A stretch of DNA of 45,611 nt. Source: an uncultured Muribaculaceae bacterium (GTDB lineage: Bacteria > Bacteroidota > Bacteroidia > Bacteroidales > Muribaculaceae). Where the stretch lies: assembly GCA_910583775.1 (NCBI GenBank), contig CAJTYD010000012.1:1-45611 (forward strand), in the 5' to 3' direction. A program made the position numbers and the translations under genes. The notes beneath the pieces were generated by a model. That model searched no databases and was not told where the DNA came from. It saw only the letters and a list, made by a program, of their open reading frames with translations. Of this stretch, positions 17,394 through 26,600 are shown piece after piece; position 1 is the stretch's first letter, and every line of letters begins with the position of its first letter.

Positions 17394-17424
17394 GAAACAA
17401 AAAATTTCCATTTTCCCGGCGCTC

Positions 17425-18432
17425 TTAGAGGCGGAAGAGGCGGCGGCGGAGCGTGTCGAAAAGGATGGCGATGAGGAAGACGCCGATTACGATAAGAAGG
17501 GCATAAAGCGAGAAAAGCGCAAGACTCGAGGAACGCCACATGGCGACCACACCCGGCTTCATCACTCCCACCCAGATCGCAGGCGCCTTATGGATGAGGT
17601 AGACCGCAAACGAAGAACGAGCTACGAAATTTACTGTCCACGAAGCAAACGACATCGAACGGAATATCAGAAAGAAGGCAACCGAGGCGCCAATAACCGC
17701 CGGCGAATTATAGGCGAACGCCCTTCCCGGCAGCCACAACGCCGAAGCAAGAATCCCCAACGTGAAAATCAAGTAAAGAGCAGTCCATATCCCTCTTCTC
17801 ACTTCGGCAAGAACACGGTAAAGCTTTATGTATCGCCCGATAAGATACATCATCACAAGCTGTATCGCCGTGTAGCCCGTGGGATTGAACGCGCCCTTCC
17901 ACCACCAGCCGGCCCAGATGTTAAAGAGGACAAAGACAAGCAGTATCATCGAGAAAGCTTTTTTAGACAGTCGTTCGCAACCCTCGTTGAGGAAGGGAGC
18001 GAGCAGCATGAGAATGATATAAGCCGGTATGTACCAGAGATCGGTATGCGTCAGGACGAGAAATTGTTCGAACCATACGCTCCAGGAGAAAGGCACAATC
18101 CTGTAAAAAGCGGCTATCGAATACATAGCCACCGCGTAGAAGACACATTGGAAGAGGAAAGAAAGAATACTTCTGAATTTCAAACGAATGCCGAAATAGC
18201 CGGAGATGAGAGTGAAACAGTTGACGCCGATAATGGCGAACGACTCGACAGCGAGCCGCCAGACATTCCGCGGATCAGCAAGCGTGGCCAGACCGTCGGC
18301 ATCGGGCAAGCCCACGGAAGCACCGTCGACATGCAGGAGCACCACCATCGCCATACTGACGATGCGCAGCAGCTCCATGTTCGACTGCCTCGCGCCCCGC
18401 GCCTCTACCCTGTTTTTCTGATTTCCTTCCAT
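17425..18432 (-). CDS. Acyltransferase_3 family membrane protein
   Basis: This 335-residue polytopic protein of about ten helices belongs to the OatA/WecH-type acyltransferase 3 family, which moves acyl groups (often acetyl) onto cell-surface sugars. The N-terminal family signature is RQSNMELLRIVSMAMVVLLH (residues 15-34), which includes the conserved His of helix 1. Other family features are GVNCFTLISGYFG, LWYIPAYI and SSFAVYLIHKAP near the C-terminus. The start at 18432 is chosen because the conserved RQSN follows it; a TAAATTTG box at 18444-18437 is so close that the leader would be only a few nt. It borders the defence locus. Confidence 0.87.
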   Translation of the reverse strand: MEGNQKNRVEARGARQSNMELLRIVSMAMVVLLHVDGASVGLPDADGLATLADPRNVWRLAVESFAIIGVNCFTLISGYFGIRLKFRSILSFLFQCVFYAVAMYSIAAFYRIVPFSWSVWFEQFLVLTHTDLWYIPAYIILMLLAPFLNEGCERLSKKAFSMILLVFVLFNIWAGWWWKGAFNPTGYTAIQLVMMYLIGRYIKLYRVLAEVRRGIWTALYLIFTLGILASALWLPGRAFAYNSPAVIGASVAFFLIFRSMSFASWTVNFVARSSFAVYLIHKAPAIWVGVMKPGVVAMWRSSSLALFSLYALLIVIGVFLIAILFDTLRRRLFRL

Positions 18433-18554
18433 GCGGCAAATTTAGCAAATTTCCGCCGGATAGACAATTATACCTAACTCCCTCATCCTTCCCTCGGCAA
18501 AAAAAGATGTTGAGCCGGTCAGGACACGAGGATTATTGCAATTTATGAACCAAA

Positions 18555-18795
18555 TTAACCACAGAGTTCATCAAGCATATCTTGTATTGTCCTGCGTGGA
18601 CGTTTACCATCCATAATCATTTTCACCTCTCTCTGTCCCTCACAAATACGGGTAAAAAAGGGAATCTTCTTCAGTTACCGGTGTTATATTAAACATATCG
18701 GCAAGAGATGATAAAAGAACGGATTCTCCATTCTTTGCTTTTTTCAGGATTGCCGTTTGGTGCGTCCTGAAATCTCCTGCCCTCACAATATCCAT
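18555..18795 (-). pseudogene. Phd/YefM-type antitoxin, frameshifted
   Basis: From ATG at 18795 the frame reads MDIVRAGDFRTHQTAIL, then KKAKNGESVLLSSL and TPVTEEDSLF. This is the pattern of Bacteroidales Phd/YefM antitoxins (M.V.S.REFR.NQ..., LTPVTEDD). The frame then ends early at 18640. One frame over, starting at the same T6 run (18650-18655), the protein continues as TRICEGQREVKMI and ends QDMLDELCG at 18555, giving a normal size of about 80 residues in all. The gene therefore carries a 1-nt indel in a homopolymer, or a sequencing error. It lies 26 nt after the BrxA-like stop. No toxin gene is seen next to it. Confidence 0.65.
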
Positions 18796-18821
18796 GATTA
18801 CAATTACCGCGATTGAAGTCA

Positions 18822-19442
18822 CTATTTTTCAATAAATTCGTAATAGGGATGTGAATAGCATTGTTGATCCTTGGATAATTCAGGATTCCAATGATAAAAG
18901 GCCTCATCAAAAACAATACGCGAGATCGAAGATAAAGGAGTGACTTTGCAAATTTCATAGAAACCAGCCTTGGGGCGATGCAAAAAACCTGCCTCAATAA
19001 GCATAGGCAGGACGCTGTTCATTGCATTTGGCAATGAGCGATTGGAGCCATACTTCTGCGACATCTTTTGAGCGATAAGCGAAGTTACAACCTGGTCCTG
19101 TACATGGAAGTATTTTCCAAGCAGCGTGAAAATATCATAGGCAAATTCAAATTTGGCTATAATGAGCGATGAAAGCATCAAGGTCCGGTCGGCGCGATTT
19201 CGGAGTGCGAGAAGCACTTCGTCTTTGTTTTCACGCAATAGGTCAATCAGCGGATTCTGGTCGGTCAACTGTGAGATGGCTGTTACAGTCTTGGCTATGC
19301 GATTTTGTCCGCTATACTCAGTAGCAGCGAGTTCCGCAAAGTATTCTCTTGAATAATCGCCCGACAATACCGCCGTCAAAGCCATTTCAAGCAGAGACAT
19401 CGGTATACGTTGACGTAGACCTATGGTGGTTTTCTCTAACAT
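18822..19442 (-). CDS. BrxA-like (DUF1819-type) protein of the BREX-like operon
   Basis: About 206 residues, starting at ATG 19442, 2 nt after the pglZ stop. An upstream ATG at 19472 would overlap pglZ by 28 nt. The protein is mostly helical, without membrane segments. The middle, DRTLMLSSLIIAKFEFAYDIF, followed by a serine/asparagine-rich stretch and LPMLIEAGFLHRPKAGFYEI, follows the BrxA pattern: a helical block, then a winged-helix segment ending in a short-hairpin 'AGLL'. BrxA is a small DNA-binding helical protein found in many BREX types. The similarity is of pattern only, so the name is tentative. It is the last intact gene of the operon. Confidence 0.5.
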   Translation of the reverse strand: MLEKTTIGLRQRIPMSLLEMALTAVLSGDYSREYFAELAATEYSGQNRIAKTVTAISQLTDQNPLIDLLRENKDEVLLALRNRADRTLMLSSLIIAKFEFAYDIFTLLGKYFHVQDQVVTSLIAQKMSQKYGSNRSLPNAMNSVLPMLIEAGFLHRPKAGFYEICKVTPLSSISRIVFDEAFYHWNPELSKDQQCYSHPYYEFIEK

Positions 19443-19444
19443 AT

Positions 19445-20893
19445 TTAAAACTTGATAAATGGAATCATACACTCAAAGAAGTGTGTCCCTCCATGAGTGA
19501 TTTCTATTTGACCTTTGGAATTAAAGCTATTGTCGTCACTGACAGCGAACCAAAGATCTTTATGTAGATAACGGATAGAATAGCCAAGATCTTTCACGAA
19601 TTGATCGCCTGCATCCTTATTCATAAAAATAGCGTGACGGTGTCCGCGACTCATCTTACCATAGAGATGTGCTTTCTCTGTCAGCGTAAATGTGCGCCAA
19701 CCTTTGGCGAGCACATTGCCGTGATCTGTGGTAAGAATAATGTCGAAGCCAGAATCCTTCAATCGTCTGATGCGTTTAGCAAAAGAATTAGCCCATATCC
19801 TTGTTAATGCCAATAAATCGAGATAGGAGGTGGAACTGTGCATCTTCTCGTCAAGAGCGACGGTTACCAATGCAAGTCGATTACAATCATGATTGATATG
19901 CAGTTCATCCTCTCCGTTGTCATAGAAATACTGAGGGAAGCCGGTGAGCCAATGCGATTGCCAAATCAATCGTTCATTTTTTGGCGACTGCGTATAGTCG
20001 AGAGTTGGATGTTGACCGGCGAATATCGCTTGTCGAGACAGACAAGTAATTGACGGAATCCATGAGTAAATCCAATCTTCCTTGGCCGGAAAAATATGAA
20101 AATCCTCAAGCGCATCGCGAAGCACCTCATATTGCCAAAAAGCCATACCGTCAACGACAACGAGAGCCACCTTTTGGCCCGGTTGATAGTTGTCGCATAT
20201 GTGAGGAACTATGCCGTTGACACATCGAGGCTTTAAGATTGGATTGGCATTTAGAGAATTCCAGTATGTATCATTGAAATAATGTTGGAAATCGAAGTTG
20301 AGATTGTCGATTGTATCGGCAATCTCATCGTATTTATTGGCTTCAACTACCTTGATAAACAATTCGCTGATACGATGAATAGTAGCGACATCCGACCAAT
20401 CTGGATTATCAATGGCTTTAATATTGGCAACGGCCTCTCCAAAATCTTTCACTGGCTCGGCAACTACCTCAGAAATAAGATTAGTAATCAAGTATTGAAG
20501 CCTTTGGGCCGTGACAATCCCTTGAATGTGTTTGTCGTATAACTTCGTAAGAATATTGAATGATAATCGCGAAACCGTCTCTTTATCAACGAAGTTGGGA
20601 AAAAGTTCAGCTATCTTAAAGCGAATATTATTCGCTTTCGTACTGATGTCGGGGAGCATATCACCGGCAGTCAGGATATAGATAGCCGAGCGCTCTGGGT
20701 TTCTGCGAAGATTAAGCTCATAGTGAACACGGAGCTGAATGGCAGAACCCGCGACGACCTCGGCGGGGCTTTCACGCTTCAGTTCTTGGAGCACATTTTC
20801 ATGTGCCAAGAAACCGTCAGGATTGCTGACGATAGTAAGCGGATGAAAGCCTCGCCTGATTGAGTCTAATATTTCGGTGACAAGACCTGACAT
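19445..20893 (-). CDS. pglZ: PglZ-domain protein (alkaline-phosphatase fold), BREX type
   Basis: PglZ is the hallmark protein of all BREX phage-defence systems and has an alkaline-phosphatase-superfamily domain. The 482 residues begin with a helical N-terminal region containing AIYILTAGDMLPD (70-82). The phosphatase-fold core starts at VALVVVDGMAFWQ (242-254) with metal-ligand Asp248. It continues with SWIPSITCLSR (277-287), carrying the Ser281/Thr283 nucleophile region, then ILTTDHGN (386-393) with Asp390 and His391, and RGHRH (416-420). All expected metal-site residues look present. It is shorter than many PglZ proteins (600-900). The gap to the methyltransferase gene is 3 nt and to the BrxA-like gene 2 nt. 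Confidence 0.88.
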   Translation of the reverse strand: MSGLVTEILDSIRRGFHPLTIVSNPDGFLAHENVLQELKRESPAEVVAGSAIQLRVHYELNLRRNPERSAIYILTAGDMLPDISTKANNIRFKIAELFPNFVDKETVSRLSFNILTKLYDKHIQGIVTAQRLQYLITNLISEVVAEPVKDFGEAVANIKAIDNPDWSDVATIHRISELFIKVVEANKYDEIADTIDNLNFDFQHYFNDTYWNSLNANPILKPRCVNGIVPHICDNYQPGQKVALVVVDGMAFWQYEVLRDALEDFHIFPAKEDWIYSWIPSITCLSRQAIFAGQHPTLDYTQSPKNERLIWQSHWLTGFPQYFYDNGEDELHINHDCNRLALVTVALDEKMHSSTSYLDLLALTRIWANSFAKRIRRLKDSGFDIILTTDHGNVLAKGWRTFTLTEKAHLYGKMSRGHRHAIFMNKDAGDQFVKDLGYSIRYLHKDLWFAVSDDNSFNSKGQIEITHGGTHFFECMIPFIKF

Positions 20894-20896
20894 AAA

Positions 20897-23608
20897 TTAT
20901 ACGCGCGAAGAAGCAATTTCATAGAATTGAAGAAGTTGCTCGTCCTCGGTAAGAAGATTTTGCGGTATACGGTCGCCAACGGCAACGATAGTAGCAAAAT
21001 CTTTATCCTGATAACACTGCTTGAATCCGGCTCGCAAAGCTTCGACGCGGGCCTCCTTGATTTTGCCGCGAGGTTTCTGAGCGACTTCCACATAGACCTT
21101 AAACTCACGCATCAGGGCCTTATGACGGAGTGCCGCGAGGTCAACATCATCCTGGAGGTTGGGCTTGCGCCACTTCCCATCTGACTCCTTGATGAAGTTT
21201 TCTTCGAGAATCTGCATCAACTCAGGTAGAATATCACCTTTGCGTACACCGTTGATCGCCTGCATCCATTTTGGCTGTAAGTCCTGATAGGTTTGCGGCG
21301 TAACAAGTTCATTGTTGAGCCATGCAATACCGCCCTGTTCGCTATCAACGAAGAAAAGCGATGCTTGGAAGCCTTGTGTAGACTTGCGAAGTTCATCATA
21401 CTTCGCCGCTTGCGACGGTAGGAAATACATGCCATCACGCTCGGCGTAACGCTCACGTAGACCGACTTGGAACTCTTGCGCGTTCAGAGGCACAGGGAAG
21501 CTGTGTTGAACGTAAAACGAGATAAGACGGTCATAAAGAATTTTGGGACAACGTTCCACAACTGCCATAGTCTTATTGTCATGCTCAAGATGCAATGGCA
21601 GACGCGAAAGCAATTCATCGATGAAATCCCATATATTCGTTTCCGGGGCCTCGTTCTCGAACTTGTAAAGCAACTTTTCAGACGGCTTAAAGCAAGAGAT
21701 AATTAGGTCTTGCTTTACAGCCGTAGTTGTTGTTACTGCGTTGAAGGATCCTTGCTTCTTATCAAGAGCCGATACACTTGCAATGACAAAGCCTGAGTTA
21801 TGAAGTGCTGTTTGGATAGCATTCCAGACAGCAGCAGAGGTATTGCTGAATTCAATAGTCATCCATTTGCCTGGCTTAAGGACTCTATAGAATTCATGGA
21901 AACAGGCAGACATTGTGGTGCGGTAATAATCAGAAGATTTACCCTGCGATTTATTTTCAATTGCCTCTACCGAATTATTAGTTACAACCTTAAGCCATGG
22001 TTCCGGCAAAGAATTTAATTCTGAGTAACTTATATTAGCCCCAAAGGGAGGGTCAATGAAAATATAATCAATACTCGAACTATTAACATTCAGACTCGTT
22101 GCTGAGCCAACATATTGAATGTTTTCACGTTTTTGCGGAAGACTTTCAATGAGTCGCGAAATAGCCGCTAATTTATCAGATATTTGCTCAAGAACTGAAG
22201 TCTCGGTTGGTGCATTAGGTACATATAGTGTACCTTTAAGGAATCCTCCATTCCAACCGCCACCTCCATTGAAATAATTGTTAACATGGACTCTGTTCAT
22301 CTTAGAGGACCTCTGAAGAATGCCTGTAAACAAAAATCTCAGTGATTGTCTATAAATTGATTTATCAATCTTAGACAAAAGTCGTGCTAAAACAAAAAGA
22401 TTTCTTTTTGAGAAAAATTCGTGAACGTATTGTATGTTATGCGAGCTTTTAGGATCCGATGTTTTAGATCCATCGGGCATTTTATCAACGGGGTACCAGT
22501 CATAAATCGATAAGTCGTTTATCTTTTCGATAAGTTGCATATCAACGGAAGATGGTTCCTTTGTATACATTTTACCGCCATTTAACCCTTTGTAGGCAAT
22601 TATTACTGGCTCATATTTTACCTGTTGTCTAACAAGCCCAAGACGATTGTCGAGATAGGATTCCATAACATTGGAACTGTCTTTTTTAGAATGAATAATC
22701 CCACAATGAGGGCAAGGATATATATCGCGAATACATTTATTATCGCGATCTATTGCTGTAGGCCAAAACGAATATTCTTGCCCGCAATTTGGACATGTAA
22801 AATAATCACTCCAAACAACAAAGTTTATTTTACCAATCACATTGCCATTATCATCAAATACATCATACATCCATGAGCACTCGTCTTTGAGTTCTTTAAA
22901 GATTTTTTCAACTTCCTTCTTAAATACTAAAAGACTCAAAGGTGAATTGTAGAAGGAAGAAATTGATGAAGCATAAGGTGACAAATCACCACAAATGGCA
23001 TGCCGTACGCCAGCTTGTGCATCATTGAGTTCTTTGAGGAGATTTTGTAAGTATTTGTCGGAAGGGTTTGACACGCCCGACGAGGCTACTCCAGTCATAC
23101 CTGTCCCCGCAAATCCATCGAGAATAATATCTACCGGTTGAGTATAATGCAAAATATACCGCATAATAGCAGGATGCGGAACTTTAGTATGGTAGGTATG
23201 CGCAGTATATACAGGATTATTCTTCCCTTCGCTTACGTCTGCAGCATACGGTTCGTTAACAACGATATTTGGATGACGTTTTCCTTCGGCTTCGAGTTGG
23301 AGCTTTTCTTGCTCCCACTCGGCGATGAAATCGTTGAGCCATGGATTGGGGCAAGCGGTGTAATATGGCGGATCGGAGAGGTTAATAATATCATCGTCGG
23401 AACCGATTGGGAAACCTTCGATTTTACGCAATTCGGGCAATTTGGCACGGAGCTGTTCTCGGAAATAGGCGCGACGTTCTTCATCGTTGGGAAAAGTCAT
23501 GCCTAATACGGTGACAGGCCCGGCTTCCTGCAAAGAAGCCATATCCATTTCTTCTAAACCGAGGTCAAGCGTTCCAGCTTCCGGGTTATGTTTCATTTCC
23601 TTTGCCAT
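20897..23608 (-). CDS. BREX-type adenine-specific DNA methyltransferase with Zn-ribbon (PglX-like)
   Basis: The 903 residues match the pattern of Zn-ribbon adenine DNA methylases used as PglXI in BREX type 3. An early conserved segment NLSDPPYYTACPNPW lies at 76-90. SAM-binding motif I is ILDGFAGTGMTG (162-173). A zinc ribbon is formed by Cys272, Cys275, Cys299 and Cys302. Catalytic motif IV is IDPPF (518-522) with ANISYSEL after it. A helical C-terminal third (about 660-903) may read the target or bind partners. In BREX the methylase marks host DNA so that only unmarked phage DNA is blocked. Its ATG overlaps the BrxC-like stop by 1 nt (TGATG). Confidence 0.85.
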   Translation of the reverse strand: MAKEMKHNPEAGTLDLGLEEMDMASLQEAGPVTVLGMTFPNDEERRAYFREQLRAKLPELRKIEGFPIGSDDDIINLSDPPYYTACPNPWLNDFIAEWEQEKLQLEAEGKRHPNIVVNEPYAADVSEGKNNPVYTAHTYHTKVPHPAIMRYILHYTQPVDIILDGFAGTGMTGVASSGVSNPSDKYLQNLLKELNDAQAGVRHAICGDLSPYASSISSFYNSPLSLLVFKKEVEKIFKELKDECSWMYDVFDDNGNVIGKINFVVWSDYFTCPNCGQEYSFWPTAIDRDNKCIRDIYPCPHCGIIHSKKDSSNVMESYLDNRLGLVRQQVKYEPVIIAYKGLNGGKMYTKEPSSVDMQLIEKINDLSIYDWYPVDKMPDGSKTSDPKSSHNIQYVHEFFSKRNLFVLARLLSKIDKSIYRQSLRFLFTGILQRSSKMNRVHVNNYFNGGGGWNGGFLKGTLYVPNAPTETSVLEQISDKLAAISRLIESLPQKRENIQYVGSATSLNVNSSSIDYIFIDPPFGANISYSELNSLPEPWLKVVTNNSVEAIENKSQGKSSDYYRTTMSACFHEFYRVLKPGKWMTIEFSNTSAAVWNAIQTALHNSGFVIASVSALDKKQGSFNAVTTTTAVKQDLIISCFKPSEKLLYKFENEAPETNIWDFIDELLSRLPLHLEHDNKTMAVVERCPKILYDRLISFYVQHSFPVPLNAQEFQVGLRERYAERDGMYFLPSQAAKYDELRKSTQGFQASLFFVDSEQGGIAWLNNELVTPQTYQDLQPKWMQAINGVRKGDILPELMQILEENFIKESDGKWRKPNLQDDVDLAALRHKALMREFKVYVEVAQKPRGKIKEARVEALRAGFKQCYQDKDFATIVAVGDRIPQNLLTEDEQLLQFYEIASSRV

Positions 23609-26600
23609 CAGTCTAATTTGATACGAGCGTATTTGTGATCAATACCTTCAAGTTTGTCATTGATTAGATCATTAAATTCCTGAATCAGCTCCTCAGGAGT
23701 CCTGAGCCGGTCAAAGAGAGACAAAAGTTCCTCCTTCTTGATTGTTACCGAAGTTATCCCTTTGATTAGTTTATTAATTGCCTCCATAACTGCCGGGAAG
23801 TTTCGTTCGGTGATATGTTCATCTTTAAACTCCTCCACAAATCGGCGCTGGCGTTCGTTGAGTGCATCGATATTCTTTAGATATTCCGAATCCTTAAGTA
23901 TATGATGATATTCAGTATCAGCAAATTCATAGATATTATCAAGGCGCGTTTTCAGATTATCAAGGTCCGGAAGTGCTTTGCCTACGAAATCCCGCGGATC
24001 AAAATCGAAATAAGGCGACGACATCATAGTAGACTTGTTTATAGTTTCAGCCGGCTGCAATATATCGATATCCCGAAGCCAGGGTGCGAGTTTGGGGGCG
24101 ATGGCTACGAAATTGGATTCAGTAGCCATTTTCAACACCGCGAGTTTTGGAGAGTTGAGTAGTAATTGGCGTTCCTGCTCTTGCAAGTTTGTTATATGAT
24201 ATTTTTTATATTCTGCGACATACCAGTCAGCATAATGCTCTTTGAGCTGATTGAATTGCTGCTTCAAGACTTCAATCTTCGAACGGTCTTTGAAGTCTGT
24301 TATCCCCTCGAACTCTCGCAAGGCATTGTCTATTTCGGCCTTGAAATCATCATCGAGGATATATTGACGCGCCTGTTGTAGATATGATATCATGGGCGAG
24401 AACTCTCGAACTATATCCTGTGCCTGCTTGATAGTTTCGAGGTTGATTAAATTAGCGAAACCTTCCCGTAACTGATCGGCGTTAAACGGAAAGTTTTTCA
24501 GTTTGGCCTTGGTATTGAACGAATTCATGCGGTCAGCAAATCCCTTGATTCGGTCAAGATGCGATCGAAATGATATTGCCTCAGATTGGGATATAAGTTC
24601 AATACCTTGGAAAGTAATTCCTCCAATAACGTCATGGATAGCCTTGGCGCATTTATCAGCAAGTTGTTTTGCATCGGCAAGCCAGCGAGAGATAGTGGCA
24701 GGGTCATCAATCTGCGCTGAAAGGTCAACGCCCGACAAGCCAAGCGACAGCTCGCGCATTGCAGCTATATCGACGCCGCGAGGTCGACGAACGCAATTGA
24801 AACAATAATAGTCCTCTTTAGAGCAGTTGACAATCTCACCAATATTCGCGGCATTGATTATCTTGCCTGAAACTTCAATCTCTATATCGCCAAGAGCTAC
24901 CATCGTGGCAAGGACAAGATACTCGAATTCCGCTTCGATGCCATAGTCTCTGGAACGGTAAGAATGAGTTTCCTCCCAAAAACATTCAAGTATTTCGCTG
25001 CGGTTAATGACCTGATTGGGTCCTTTTGAGGCAAGCAAATCTTTTATCTTCTTGGCATAGATTGAGTTTGAAGTCGAAAGTCTGCCTTCATGGAGTAATC
25101 CCAGCCCATGTAAAATGGCCTCGCCGTTTGAGATTGTTTGATTTGGATTGGCTATCTTTTGCTTGGCTTGCTTGATATGCGTATCGAAGTTGCCTTGCGG
25201 ACCAAATGTGAGAGGCTGACGCAGAGCCGTAAACTTCGGGTAGTTGGGTCGGACTGTGTTGAAATGGTCTTCAAGCAAGAAAGAAGTGATTCTGCTGACT
25301 GCCATTTCTTTCGAAGGAGCATTGAGAAGTTCTGGCGAGAGTATCTGCTTCTCGTCTCGATAATAAACCTCCATGTTCTCCTTAAACTCACTATTGAACA
25401 ACTGCTTGAGTTTGTTCTTATACCGATTGATATAATCCTGATAGAAGCGTTTCTGCGATGTATCGGCTGAGGCTTTCAGAGATTCGGCGCCAGCATAGAG
25501 CGCGATATAGTCTTTCATCTCCTGACTGATGTTGTCAAAGACAAAATACACGCTGTCTTCTTCGTTGCCTCTCTTCTTTGCTGATTCCGTAAAGATAGGA
25601 ATGAAATAAATATAGAAATGCTGCTGCGGCTGAGTGGTGCTACGTTCATTAGGATTGCCCATAAAGATATAGCCATCAATCATCGTCTTATGGGAAATCC
25701 AATCGATGCGATGAGCCCAGATGGGGAAACCGAGACGATATTGGTCTGTTTCGATAGGCAGAAACTCCACAAGGAAATTGAAGAAGAATTGATCTTTGAC
25801 TTCAGGAGTCATCTGTGAGGCGTAGTCCTTGATCTTCTGTTCATAGTTGATGCCTCCTGATATGCGCAGATGATACTCTTGATTAAATTCATTCTTTTCG
25901 AAAAACTGACCTACAGTCGCCGACACAATCTTGTTGGCAGTATTGTCCATGACATCCTGAAGAATCTCACGGTCAAAGCATGTAGAATCGAGCCAACATA
26001 AATCGTCGACGAGAGCTTCAGCTGTAACACCATTGGTGTCGCTGAGCGAAGATTGAAGAATCTTCACGGCGCAGGCATTTGCTATCCGATGCGCAAGGAG
26101 ATTCTTCTTGGCCTGTACTCCAACAAAGTTATCATCAATCTTTTGGGAAACAATAGCCATAATCTCATTGATTCGATGTACGTCCGGATCGGTCTGCATC
26201 TTGGGGGCCGTGAGGTCAATCCAATAACTATCGTATGAAATTAGTCCAGGACATTCGTTGGGGACATCCTCATTTTTCAATCTCTCGAATTTTGAAGATA
26301 AAGTCTTAAGTATTTCTCGTTGCCCATTTTTAACATGCACCAACTGGAAGTTGTCGAAAAAAGCAGGGTGCACCGGAAACAGTTCGACATATTCTTCGAA
26401 ATTTGCATGCAAATCATTGAAGTATTGTGTAAACTGCGATAGATGATTCTTTATCCATGCTTTTTGTTCGTCGGTTTTTCGGAGCAAGCGTTGCTCGGTA
26501 ACGAACTTAACCTCTTGCTTAGTTATAGTGATTTGTTTATAACGGTCGTTGACCTTATTAAGCATATCACCTGCAAACTGAAAATCCGGAGAGTTATATA

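Larger units (their letters stand above)
16916..17424. other. Gene-free interval rich in repeats and hairpins
   Basis: No reading frame here looks like a protein. It holds a C-rich duplicated stretch (about 16948-16975), a degenerate copy of the IS5-type end (near 17058-17074), two ACGGTTTACGG boxes whose starts lie 21 bp apart (17271-17281, 17292-17302), a hairpin TTGACCCT/AGGGTCAA (17202-17221), a hairpin CGACCGC/GCGGTCG (17331-17347) and the strong hairpin listed next. It lies upstream of the glycosidase gene and downstream of the acyltransferase gene. Confidence 0.6.

Noticed and set aside
17383..18477. 364-codon plus-strand frame opposite the acyltransferase
   Set aside because: Shadow frame; the minus strand has the complete acyltransferase signature.
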